Below are positions 9,532 through 17,310 of a stretch of 64,000 nucleotides of DNA, piece after piece. Position 1 is the first letter of the stretch, and every line of letters starts with the position of its first letter. A program made the translations under genes and the position numbers. Below the pieces are notes generated by a model. The model ran no database searches and was not told the DNA's origin. It saw only the letters and a program-made list of their open reading frames with translations. The stretch covers positions 1 to 64,000 of the forward strand of contig NZ_SMKT01000029.1 of assembly GCF_004348735.1 (NCBI RefSeq). The letters run 5' to 3'. The DNA comes from Actinomadura sp. KC06. Lineage in GTDB: Bacteria > Actinomycetota > Actinomycetes > Streptosporangiales > Streptosporangiaceae.

Positions 9532-10625
9532 GACGGCGTCCCCTCGGTGTGGAGTTCGGCGCTGAGCAGTGCCCGCTGCTCGTCCAGCTGGGGCGTCGGG
9601 GTGCCGTAGACGTGGTCGAACAGGCCCAGCGGAGCCAGGTCGGGATCGGCGTTCATCCGCGTCCGGAGGTCTTCGGCGACCTCGTCGGCCTCCGCGGAGA
9701 ACGCCGTGACGTCCGCGTCGGTGAGGTGCCCGTGCCGCCGCAGATGGCTTTCCAGCCGGGCGATGGGATCGCGCCGCCGCCATGCGTCGGCCTCCGCCTC
9801 CGTGCGGTAGCGGGACGCGTCGTCGGCGTTCGTATGCGCTTCGAGCCGGTACGTGTGCGCCTCTACAAGGAACGGGCCGTCGCCCGCCCGGGCGTGCTCG
9901 ACGGCCGCCGAGAGGACGGCCAGCACGGCGACCGGGTCGTTTCCGTCCACCCGCTCTGAACGCACGCCGTAGCCGATTCCCTTATAGGCGAGCGCGGGCG
10001 CTGCGGTCTGCCGCTCCAGCGGCACCGAAATGGCGTACTGGTTGTTCTGGACCAGCACCACCAGGGGCGCCTTGAACACCGCCGCGAAGTTGAGCGCCTC
10101 GTGGAAATCGCCCTCGCTCGTCGCCCCGTCGCCGACGCAGACGAGCGCGACCCGTCCCGTCCCCTTGCGGCGTTCCGCGTACGCGAGGCCCGCCGCGTGG
10201 ACGGCCTGCGTCGCGAGCGGCGTGCACTGCGGCGCCGTGTGATGGCGCCGCGGATCGTATCCGCAGTGCGAGTCGCCCCTGAGCAGGGACAGCACCTCGA
10301 CGGGGTCGATTCCGCGCGTCACGAGCGCGACCGACTCCCGGTAGGTGGGGAACAGCCAGTCGCCGTCGTCCAGGACGAGCGCCGAACCGACCTGGCACGC
10401 CTCCTGCCCGTGGCTGGACGGGTAGACGGCCAGCCGCCCCTGCTTGGTCAGCGCGGTCGCCTGCGCGTCGAACCGCCGTCCGATGACCATCGCCCGGTAC
10501 GCCCGGCGCAGCAGCTCCGTATCGGGCGCCGTGTAGTTCGTCCGCTTCCGTGCCGCCGCACCGCTGTCGGTCAGGAACCGCACGGGCTCCGCCGAGGGAA
10601 GCAGCGCCTCCGCCCGACCCGTCAT
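9528..10625 (-). CDS. bkdA: Branched-chain 2-oxoacid dehydrogenase E1 component, alpha subunit
   Basis: 365 aa from ATG 10625, chosen over an upstream GTG (10634) because GGAGG lies 8 nt before the ATG but almost touches the GTG. The thiamine diphosphate motif runs from GDGATSEGDFHEALNF to VVLVQNN. A phosphorylation-loop-like segment, EAHTYRLEAHTNADDASRY, is also present. These mark the E1 alpha dehydrogenase fold. It heads the leftward operon E1 alpha-E1 beta-E2, all joined by 4-nt overlaps. A good promoter (TTGAGA, 18 nt, CATATT) lies upstream, and the gene is divergent from an Lrp-family regulator. Confidence 0.9.
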   Translation of the reverse strand: MTGRAEALLPSAEPVRFLTDSGAAARKRTNYTAPDTELLRRAYRAMVIGRRFDAQATALTKQGRLAVYPSSHGQEACQVGSALVLDDGDWLFPTYRESVALVTRGIDPVEVLSLLRGDSHCGYDPRRHHTAPQCTPLATQAVHAAGLAYAERRKGTGRVALVCVGDGATSEGDFHEALNFAAVFKAPLVVLVQNNQYAISVPLERQTAAPALAYKGIGYGVRSERVDGNDPVAVLAVLSAAVEHARAGDGPFLVEAHTYRLEAHTNADDASRYRTEAEADAWRRRDPIARLESHLRRHGHLTDADVTAFSAEADEVAEDLRTRMNADPDLAPLGLFDHVYGTPTPQLDEQRALLSAELHTEGTPS

Positions 10626-10733
10626 CGACCCCACCTCCGCACTCCATCGATGCTAAAAATATGAACCGATGGGAACAGAAGTCTCAATACCCTGCCAGAA
10701 GTCGGGACACATGGCCGTTCAACAGGAGGCGTG
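10626..10733. promoter_or_regulatory. Divergent bkd/Lrp promoter region
   Basis: 108 nt, the most AT-rich stretch locally. Leftward, TTGAGA (10687-10682) and CATATT (10663-10658) are separated by 18 nt, a good promoter for the E1 alpha gene. Rightward, AGGAGG at 10724-10729 is the ribosome-binding site of the Lrp gene. Lrp-family proteins usually bind degenerate AT-rich dyads in such regions; no clean palindrome was seen. Confidence 0.5.
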
Positions 10734-11249
10734 ATGGACCAAATGTCTTCCGGAGAGCCGCTGCCGCCCGGCCCCCCTGGACGAACGCCGGCCGCCCTCG
10801 ACGACCTCGACCGCGCGATCCTCCGCGAGCTGGTCGCCGACGGCCGCCTGTCCATGCGCGCCCTCGCCGAGCGCGTCAACGTCTCCCGCTCCAACGCCTA
10901 CACGCGCGTGGAGCGCCTGATCTCCGACGACGTCATCACGGGGTTCACCGCCCGGGTGAACCCCGTCCGCGCGGGTCTCGGCACCGCGGCCTACGTCCTG
11001 GTCAACATCGAGCAGAACTCGTGGCGGAAGGTGTCGGCGCAGCTCCGGGAGGTCCCCGGCATCGAGCATCTGGCCTTCGTCGGCGGCGACGTGGACCTGA
11101 TCATGCTGGTCCGGACGCCCGACAACGCGTCGCTGCGCGACATCGTCCTGTCCCGGATCCATACGGTCGACGGTGTCCGCTCGACCCGCACCTGGCTGAT
11201 CTTCGACGAGACAACGCCGGGCGAGAACGGTCAGGCGGCCACCGCGTAG
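10734..11249 (+). CDS. Lrp/AsnC family transcriptional regulator (BkdR-like)
   Basis: 171 aa from ATG 10734; a GTG at 10731 lies too close to the AGGAGG site. An N-terminal winged helix-turn-helix covers about 24-72 (ILRELVADGRLSMRALAERV, then NVSRSNAYTRVERL), followed by the RAM/AsnC ligand-binding domain (about 85-155, VGGDVDLIMLVRTPDNASL). Its position facing the 2-oxoacid dehydrogenase operon suggests it controls that operon in response to branched-chain amino acids or 2-oxoacids, as BkdR does elsewhere. The final 19 nt overlap the 3' end of the convergent lysE-like gene. Confidence 0.85.
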   Translation: MDQMSSGEPLPPGPPGRTPAALDDLDRAILRELVADGRLSMRALAERVNVSRSNAYTRVERLISDDVITGFTARVNPVRAGLGTAAYVLVNIEQNSWRKVSAQLREVPGIEHLAFVGGDVDLIMLVRTPDNASLRDIVLSRIHTVDGVRSTRTWLIFDETTPGENGQAATA

Positions 11250-11848
11250 GCGGCCAGGGCCAGGTAGATGCCGCCGATGGCGTAGCCATAGCGGTGCGTC
11301 GAGCCGGAGCGGCGGCCGAGCCAGCGCCGGGCCGCGCCGCCCGCGACGGCGTAGCCCGCGTCCAGGACGAGCGCCAGCACGAAGAACACCGCGCCGAGCA
11401 CCATCATCTGCGCCCGCGCCCCGGCCGTCCCGGCGTCGGCGGTGACGAACTGCGGCAGGAACGCCAGGAAGAACAGCGCGACCTTCGGGTTGAGCACGTT
11501 CACCACGACGCCGTCCCGGAACACCCGGCGCAGCGGGAGCGGGCTCGCCCCGCCGCCGAGGTCAAGCTCTGAACGCCGCAGGACGGTGCGGGCGGCGAGG
11601 TACAGCAGGTAGCCGACGCCCGCGAACTTCAGGACGGTGAACGCGACGGGTGAGGCCGCGATCAGCGCGGAGACGCCGAGCACCGCGAACGCGATGTGCA
11701 CCAGCGTCCCCGTCTCGACGCCGAGGGCGGAGACGAGGCCCGCCCGATATCCCTGCGCGGCGCTGCGGGTCATGATGTAGATCCCGTTCGGGCCGGGGAT
11801 CACGATGAGCGCGACGGACGCCGCGGCGAAGGCGAGAAGGGTGTTCAT
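11231..11848 (-). CDS. LysE/RhtB family amino-acid exporter
   Basis: 205 aa integral membrane protein with about six hydrophobic helices. Family motifs: VIPGPNGIYIMTRSAAQGYRAG near residues 17-38, LKFAGVGYLLYLAARTVL around 69-86 and VVNVLNPKVALFFLAFLPQFV around 112-132. These proteins export amino acids or homoserine lactones from the cytoplasm. The ATG at 11848 gives the expected short N-terminus; the open frame further upstream lies in the MocR gene. It is divergent from a MocR-type regulator 57 nt away, a pairing common for amino-acid exporters, and overlaps the Lrp gene tail-to-tail by 19 nt. Confidence 0.9.
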   Translation of the reverse strand: MNTLLAFAAASVALIVIPGPNGIYIMTRSAAQGYRAGLVSALGVETGTLVHIAFAVLGVSALIAASPVAFTVLKFAGVGYLLYLAARTVLRRSELDLGGGASPLPLRRVFRDGVVVNVLNPKVALFFLAFLPQFVTADAGTAGARAQMMVLGAVFFVLALVLDAGYAVAGGAARRWLGRRSGSTHRYGYAIGGIYLALAAYAVAA

Positions 11849-11905
11849 GGCTGTTCCGCTCCCTTGATCGGCCGCCTGCCGCGGCATTACGGCTAGCCTG
11901 ACGCC

Positions 11906-13411
11906 ATGAACGCGGGCGAACCCGTGCCAATCGGACCGCAGGTGGACCGCTTTCGCGACGCGTCCGGCGCGGCCGACCGCCTTCGTGATCCGTCCGAGGT
12001 GGCGGAGATCCTGGGCGACTGGATGAGCGGGCCGGGGCCGCTGTACCGGAAGCTGGCCCACGCCCTCCAGCGGGCCGTGCACGACGGGTCGCTCGAACCC
12101 GGCGAGCGGCTGCCGTCCGAGCGCGCCCTGGCGAAGGCGCTGGTCGTCAGCCGGGCGACGGTGGTGACCGCGTACGACGAGCTGCGCGGGCTCGGGATCG
12201 CCGACAGCAGGCGCGGCAGCGGCACCCGGGTGGTGCGGCAGCCGGGCTCGTCCCGTCCGGGCGCGGACGGCCGGGTCCCTGGCGGACGGGCCGCGGCGAT
12301 CATCCAGCGGCTGATCGACGGCCCGGAAGACGTGATCTCGCTGCGCCACGCCATGGAGGGCGCGGTGCCCGAGCTGGGCGCGGAACTGGCCGCGCTCCTC
12401 GCCGAAGACCTCCCGGACCTGATGCGCGACACCGGCTACCACCCCAACGGGCTGCCCGCGCTACGGCAGGCCGCGGCCGCCCGCCTCACCGCCTGCGGGC
12501 TGCCCACCGCGCCCGAGAACGTGCTGGTCACGACCGGTGTCACCCAGGCCCTCGCGCTCACCGCGCAGATGTACCTGCGGCGGCGGTCGATCGTCGTGGT
12601 GGAGTCCCCCGGCTGGCCCGGCTGTTTCGACGTGTTCCGGGCGGCGGGCGCGCGGCTGGTCGGGGTGCCGCTCGACGACGACGGCATCCGCGTGGACGAA
12701 CTGGCCCGCACGTTCGCCGAACACCGTCCCGACCTGCTGTACGTCATGCCGACCGTGCACAACCCGACCGGCGTCCTCATGTCGGAGGGACGCCGCCGCC
12801 GGGTCGCGGAGCTCGCCGCCGAGCACGGCGTGCCGATCCTGGAGGACAACGCCTACGACATCGGCGGCGCGTCCCGGCCGCCGCCGATCGCCGCGTACGC
12901 GCCGCGCGGCGCCGAGGTCCTGTCCGCGGACTCGCTGGCCAAGTCGGTGTGGGGCGGGCTGCGCACCGGCTGGGTCCGCGCCCCGGCCGGGACGATCGAG
13001 CGGCTCGCCCGGCACAAGGCGCTGGCCGACCTCGGCAGCCCCGTCCTCGACCAGGCGCTCGCCGCCCGGCTGCTGCCCCGCCTCCCGGAGATCGCGGCCG
13101 CGCGCGGCGCCGTCCTCCGCGCCCGCCTCGACCACCTCACCGCCCTCCTGGCCGAGCACCTGCCCGAGTGGCGCTTCCAGCCGCCCGCCGGCGGGTCCGC
13201 CCTCTGGATCGAGCTGCCCGGACGCGACGCGCACGCCTTCGCCCAGGTGGCGCTGAGGTACGGCGTCGAGGTCGTCCCGGGCGCGACCATGGACCCGACC
13301 GGCGCGCACGACAGCTACCTGCGGTTGCCGTACACCTTCCCCGCCGACGTCCTGACCGAGGTCGCCGCCCGCCTGACCGCCGCCTGGACGGACCTGACCG
13401 GCCGTCTCTGA
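11906..13411 (+). CDS. MocR-type GntR/aminotransferase regulator
   Basis: 501 aa. An N-terminal GntR winged helix (about 45-112, SLEPGERLPSERALAKALVV) is followed by a class-I aminotransferase fold. PLP-pocket residues are intact: HNPTG at 285-289, D314 in LEDNAY and the Schiff-base lysine K346 in ADSLAKSVWGG. Such proteins are PLP-sensing transcription factors, not usually enzymes. Its divergence from the LysE exporter suggests it governs that exporter. MocR proteins often act on vitamin B6 or amino-acid genes; no pdxST is nearby. Confidence 0.92.
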   Translation: MNAGEPVPIGPQVDRFRDASGAADRLRDPSEVAEILGDWMSGPGPLYRKLAHALQRAVHDGSLEPGERLPSERALAKALVVSRATVVTAYDELRGLGIADSRRGSGTRVVRQPGSSRPGADGRVPGGRAAAIIQRLIDGPEDVISLRHAMEGAVPELGAELAALLAEDLPDLMRDTGYHPNGLPALRQAAAARLTACGLPTAPENVLVTTGVTQALALTAQMYLRRRSIVVVESPGWPGCFDVFRAAGARLVGVPLDDDGIRVDELARTFAEHRPDLLYVMPTVHNPTGVLMSEGRRRRVAELAAEHGVPILEDNAYDIGGASRPPPIAAYAPRGAEVLSADSLAKSVWGGLRTGWVRAPAGTIERLARHKALADLGSPVLDQALAARLLPRLPEIAAARGAVLRARLDHLTALLAEHLPEWRFQPPAGGSALWIELPGRDAHAFAQVALRYGVEVVPGATMDPTGAHDSYLRLPYTFPADVLTEVAARLTAAWTDLTGRL

Positions 13412-13498
13412 TGCCGCTCAACCCCCGTCCCCAGAAAACGCAAAGAAAAAGTTGCGGAAGATCGATGAGTTCTCGTGGCGGCGCCGGTCTACCCCGGC

Positions 13499-15052
13499 AT
13501 GACGACTACACAGGAACCCCCGACCGGTAAGACCGACGCGCAGGCGGCGACCTCCGAGCGCCGCCGCACCCCCGCCGTGATCCGCTTGCTGGTGCTCGCG
13601 ACGTTCGTGGTCATCCTCAACGAGACGATCATGATCAACGCGATCCCGCGCCTGATGACGGACATGAACATCACCGAGCAGGCGGCGCAATGGCTGTCGA
13701 CGGCCTTCATGCTGACGATGGCGGCGGTGATCCCGGTGACCGGCTGGTTCCTGCAGCGGGTGTCCACCCGCCGCGCGTACGCCACCGCGATGGGCGTTTT
13801 CCTCGCCGGGACGGCCCTCGCCGCGGTCGCGCCGGTCTTCGAGGTGCTGCTGCTCGCGCGGATCGTCCAGGCGACCGGCACCGCGGTGATGATGCCGTTG
13901 CTGATGACGACCTTGATGACCGTCGTCCCGGAGCGGGACCGCGGCCGGGTGATGGGCACCGTGACGATGGCGATCTCCGTCGCGCCGGCGATGGGCCCGG
14001 CCGTCTCGGGGCTGATCCTGCAGCTCGGCTCGTGGCGGCTGCTGTTCGCGGCGGTGCTGCCGATCGCGGCCCTGATCGCCTGGCGCGGGCTGGCGCGGCT
14101 GGAGAACGTCGGAGAACCGCAGCTCAGCACCATCGACTGGTTCAGCGTCGGCGCCGCGGCGCTCGGCTTCGGCTCCTTGGTGTACGGGCTGAGCCGGCTC
14201 GGCGAGGCCGGGAAGCTGGTCCCCGTGTCGATCGTCGTGTTCGGGCTGGCCACCATCGGCGTGTTCGTCGTCCGGCAGCTCCGCCTGCAGCGCCGCGACG
14301 TCCCGCTGCTGGACCTGCGCATCCTCCGCCACCCCACCTACGCGCTCTCCCTGCTCCTCATGTCCCTGGGGTTCATGGCGATGATGGGCTCGATGATCCT
14401 GCTGCCGATCTACCTGCAGAACCTGCGCGGCCTCACGCCGCTGGAGACCGGGCTGCTGGTGATGCCCGGCGGGCTGGCGATGGGCCTGATCGGCCCCAGC
14501 GTGGGACGCCTCTTCGACCGCTTCGGCGGCCGCAAGCTGATCATCCCCGGCTCGGCGGGCATCGTGCTCGCGCTGGCCGGCCTCACCCAGATCTCGACGG
14601 CGATGCCGTTCTGGCAGGTCCTCGGCCTGCACGCGCTGCTCATGGTCTCGCTGGCGGTGGCGTTCACCCCGGTGTTCACGCTCGGCCTCGGCGCCCTCCC
14701 CGCCAACCTGTACTCGCACGGCAGCTCGATGCTGGCCACCCTCCAGCAGGTCGCGGCGGCCCTCGGCACCGCGCTGGTGGTGACCGTGATGGCCGGACGC
14801 GCCGGGTCCCGGATCGCCGAAGGCGCCACCCAGGCCGTCGCCCAGCTCGACGGGATGCGGCTGGCGTTCCTCATCACCGCCGCGCTCTCCGTGGTGATGG
14901 TCGGCATCGCGTTCCTGCTGCCCAAGCACGTCCGACCGGCGGACGAGCCCGAGACGCTCGACGTCGCCCCCACGGCCGACGAGCAGCCGGCAACCGCCGA
15001 GCAGCCGGCGACCGCGGAGCAGGGGACGGTGGCCCTCGAACCGGTCGGCTGA
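13499..15052 (+). CDS. MFS transporter, DHA2 (14-TMS) drug:H+ antiporter family
   Basis: 517 aa from ATG 13499; a GTG at 13475 adds eight residues and neither start has a strong ribosome-binding site. About fourteen hydrophobic segments are visible, with the motif-C region of antiporters near SVAPAMGPAVSGLILQ and a motif-A-like stretch VSTRRAYATAMGVFLAGT. The LNETIMINAIPRLMTDM opening is typical of EmrB/QacA-like exporters. It is probably a proton-driven exporter at the plasma membrane with unknown substrate. The C-terminal cytoplasmic tail contains a repeat, EQPATAEQPATAEQ, of no known role. Confidence 0.9.
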   Translation: MTTTQEPPTGKTDAQAATSERRRTPAVIRLLVLATFVVILNETIMINAIPRLMTDMNITEQAAQWLSTAFMLTMAAVIPVTGWFLQRVSTRRAYATAMGVFLAGTALAAVAPVFEVLLLARIVQATGTAVMMPLLMTTLMTVVPERDRGRVMGTVTMAISVAPAMGPAVSGLILQLGSWRLLFAAVLPIAALIAWRGLARLENVGEPQLSTIDWFSVGAAALGFGSLVYGLSRLGEAGKLVPVSIVVFGLATIGVFVVRQLRLQRRDVPLLDLRILRHPTYALSLLLMSLGFMAMMGSMILLPIYLQNLRGLTPLETGLLVMPGGLAMGLIGPSVGRLFDRFGGRKLIIPGSAGIVLALAGLTQISTAMPFWQVLGLHALLMVSLAVAFTPVFTLGLGALPANLYSHGSSMLATLQQVAAALGTALVVTVMAGRAGSRIAEGATQAVAQLDGMRLAFLITAALSVVMVGIAFLLPKHVRPADEPETLDVAPTADEQPATAEQPATAEQGTVALEPVG

Positions 15053-15121
15053 GAACCGGTCGCGCCAGACAGCAGAGCAATGAAGACCAGGCCGCGGGGC
15101 CCGGTCGTCCGGCCGAAAGGC

Positions 15122-15141
15122 GCGGCGGCCGGGCCCGCCGC
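15122..15141. terminator. Short GC hairpin between convergent genes
   Basis: GCGGCGG-CCGGGC-CCGCCGC, a 7-bp stem in the 93-nt gap between the convergent MFS and XRE genes. It could serve either direction. No U-run follows. Confidence 0.35.
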
Positions 15142-15145
15142 CGTG

Positions 15146-16021
15146 CTAGGTCTCCTTGAGGATCGTGTGGAGCAGCTCCAGGCTCCCGGCCGACTCCGTG
15201 GCCGTGATCCCCAGCTGGTTCATGACGTGCCGGTAGTAGTCGACCTCGCCCTGCTTGTTCAGGTACTGCGCGTTGGTGAGCTGCTCCAGATACACCACGT
15301 CGAGAAGATCCCGCTCGGGCAGGCGCACGACGGAGAACGGGCCGCCGGCCGCCGCGTGCCCGCCGACGCGGAACGGCAGCACCTGGACGGTGACGCCGGG
15401 CCGTCCGGAGACCTCGACGAGGTGCCGGAGCTGGGCCCGCATGACCTCGGCGCCGCCGATCGGACGGCGCAGCGCCGCCTCGTCCACGATGGCCCACAGC
15501 TTGCAGGGGTCCGGCCGGGTGAGGATCTGCTGGCGCCGCATGCGCAGCTCCACGCGGCGGCAGAGCTCTTCGACCGAGGGCCGGTGGCCGAGCCGGATCA
15601 CGGCGCGGGCGTAGTCGCCGGTCTGCAGCAGCCCCGGGACGAACTGGACCTCATAGGTGCGAATGACGTCCGCGGCCTGCTCCAGCCCGATGTAGCCCTG
15701 CGCCCAGTCGGGGATCAGGTCGCAGTACGGCTGCCACCAGCCGGGTGTGTTGGCCTGCCTGGCCAGGGCCAGCAGGGTGTCGCGCTCGGCCTCGTCGTCG
15801 ACCCCGTAGAGGGTGAGCAGATCATCGACGTCCCGCAGCTTGAAACCGGTCCGCCCCAGCTCCAACCGGCTGATCTTCGAGTGGGACGCGCGGATCGCGT
15901 CGCCCGCCTGCTCGCGGGTGACGAGGCAGGACTCCCGCAGCCGGCGCAGCCGCGCTCCCAGCACCATCCGGGGCACCGCCGGCCCCGGATGCACGTCTTC
16001 GCGGACCCGGCCTTCGCTCAC
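15146..16021 (-). CDS. XRE-family regulator with DUF5753 (Scr1-type) domain
   Basis: 291 aa from a GTG that overlaps the methyltransferase stop (GTGA). The open frame extends further upstream, but coupling to the preceding gene favours this start. An N-terminal helix-turn-helix covers about 20-75 (RESCLVTREQAGDAIRASHS, then KISRLELGR), and the rest is DUF5753 (IRTYEVQFVPGLLQTGDYAR; EAALRRPIGGAEVMRAQL; QVLPFRVGGHAAAGGPFSV). These proteins are abundant actinomycete regulators, often paired with DUF397 or ATPase genes. Here the partner is a SAM-dependent methyltransferase gene in the same transcript. Its target is unknown. Confidence 0.88.
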   Translation of the reverse strand: MSEGRVREDVHPGPAVPRMVLGARLRRLRESCLVTREQAGDAIRASHSKISRLELGRTGFKLRDVDDLLTLYGVDDEAERDTLLALARQANTPGWWQPYCDLIPDWAQGYIGLEQAADVIRTYEVQFVPGLLQTGDYARAVIRLGHRPSVEELCRRVELRMRRQQILTRPDPCKLWAIVDEAALRRPIGGAEVMRAQLRHLVEVSGRPGVTVQVLPFRVGGHAAAGGPFSVVRLPERDLLDVVYLEQLTNAQYLNKQGEVDYYRHVMNQLGITATESAGSLELLHTILKET

Positions 16022-16839
16022 TTGCGCCCGATGCCCCCGAACGAATTCACCTCGAAAGTGGTCTCGATATGGGCCACCTCGGGCCGCCACCACTGCAGCG
16101 GGACCACGCCGGGCTCCAGCAATTCCAGGCCGTCGAAGAAATGCGCGACCTGTTCCGGGGAACGGAGCCGGTACGGGACGGCGCCGCTGTCGTTGTAGCC
16201 TTCCAGCGCTTTGGCATTCGCCTCACTCGCGCTGGTGCTGTCGTAAAGGACCAGGTAGCTGCCGGGGGCAAGGCCGCCCATCAGCCGGTCGATTATCGCC
16301 TTCGGCTGCTCCTCGTCGGGGAGGTGCCCGAGGATTCCCATCAGCATGAGCGCGACGGGCCGGGTGAAGTCGAGTTTCTCGGCGGCGGCCGCGAGGATCC
16401 TGTCCGGGTCGCGCAGGTCGGCGTCGATGTAGTCGGTCATGCCCTCGGGCGTGCTGGTCAGCAGGGCCCGCGCGTGCGACAGGACGAGCGGATCGTTGTC
16501 CACGTAGACGATCCGGCTCTCCGGGGCCGCCCGCTGCGCCACCTCATGGGTGTTGTCGACCGTGGGCAGCCCGGTGCCGATGTCGAGGAATTGCCGGACG
16601 CCCTCCTCCGCGGCGAGATACCGCACGGCCCGCGCGAGAAAGTACCTGGCGACCCGCGCGACATCGACGATCCCGGGGTAGACCTCGCAGAACTGATCGC
16701 CCGCCTCGCGGTCGACGGGGTAGTTGTCCTGGCCTCCCAGCCAGTAGTTCCATACCCGCGCCGAGTGCGGCACGGTGGTGTCGATCTGGGGCGACGGCTG
16801 GATTTCGGGAACGGACGAGCCGGCCGGTTCATCGGTCAC
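16018..16839 (-). CDS. SAM-dependent methyltransferase, Methyltransf_19 (DUF574) family
   Basis: 273 aa from GTG 16839, chosen because GGAG lies 11 nt upstream; an ATG at 16887 would add 16 residues. The family signature SARVWNYWLGGQDNYPVDRE is at the N-terminus. The SAM-binding glycine motif is FLDIGTGLPT, with the acidic VYVDNDPLVL after it and ALMLMGILGHLPD as the post-I region. Members of this actinomycete-specific family have mostly unknown substrates. It is coupled to the downstream XRE-DUF5753 gene by a 4-nt overlap, a pairing repeated in many actinomycetes. Confidence 0.9.
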   Translation of the reverse strand: MTDEPAGSSVPEIQPSPQIDTTVPHSARVWNYWLGGQDNYPVDREAGDQFCEVYPGIVDVARVARYFLARAVRYLAAEEGVRQFLDIGTGLPTVDNTHEVAQRAAPESRIVYVDNDPLVLSHARALLTSTPEGMTDYIDADLRDPDRILAAAAEKLDFTRPVALMLMGILGHLPDEEQPKAIIDRLMGGLAPGSYLVLYDSTSASEANAKALEGYNDSGAVPYRLRSPEQVAHFFDGLELLEPGVVPLQWWRPEVAHIETTFEVNSFGGIGRK

Positions 16840-17310
16840 GAAGATCACATCTCCTACCGCGCGGGCAATGCCGGGATCGCCCCACAATCTAACCCCTTTC
16901 CGGCCTCATTGACATCGAGTCCGCGATGCCCACGGGGCCTTCTTCGGGGCTTCTCGCCGCCCGGGTCGTAGCGCGTCCGGGGGCTGTGCCGCGTCGGTCT
17001 CGCACGGGGCGTGCCGCACCGGTCGGGCGCGGGGGCGGACCCCTACCGGACGGGTGCGAACGTACCTTGACTGGCAAGCATACGTATGTTCTCATTCATC
17101 AGACAAAGTACGAACTGGCAGTACGGACCTACCCAGGCAGCCCCGCGCAGGAACCCTGCGACCACCGACTCCGGGCCCGTCCCCTCCGAACGCAGCGAAC
17201 CCTGCGAGCGATCGGGCCCGCCTTTTCCGGACGTCCACCCACTGCTTCACCGGAGGGCGAGGACAAAGCCCGTCTCACCAACACCACATTCTGGCTCGGA
17301 GGACCCCCAG
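16840..17310. other. 471-nt divergent control region of methyltransferase and dpp-type operon
   Basis: No convincing gene. The frame of the downstream lipoprotein is open back to an ATG at 17086, but using it would bury the signal peptide, so this is probably leader RNA. A possible -35 TTGACT lies at 17067-17072, and the perfect 10-nt palindrome CATACGTATG is at 17079-17088. TCATCAGACAA at 17096-17106 resembles a GntR/FCD half-site and is shared with the gntR promoter at 22977-22987. The predicted leader is about 200 nt. Two CGGGCCCG blocks in it could pair. No known riboswitch was recognised. Confidence 0.5.

Noticed and set aside
9532-9783. Upstream extension of the E1 beta frame
   Set aside because: It lies inside the E1 alpha gene; the ATG in the ATGA overlap at 9531 gives the family N-terminus.
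15000-15040. Short coding repeat EQPATAEQPATAEQ in the MFS tail
   Set aside because: Low-complexity linker of the kind common at actinomycete protein ends; no DNA-level function suggested.
17079-17088. Palindrome CATACGTATG as a regulator site on its own
   Set aside because: Ten bases only, no second copy found near related genes. Mentioned in the region but not listed as a site.
17086-17310. In-frame upstream extension of the substrate-binding protein
   Set aside because: It would bury the lipoprotein signal and lipobox. ATG 17311 has a good ribosome-binding site.
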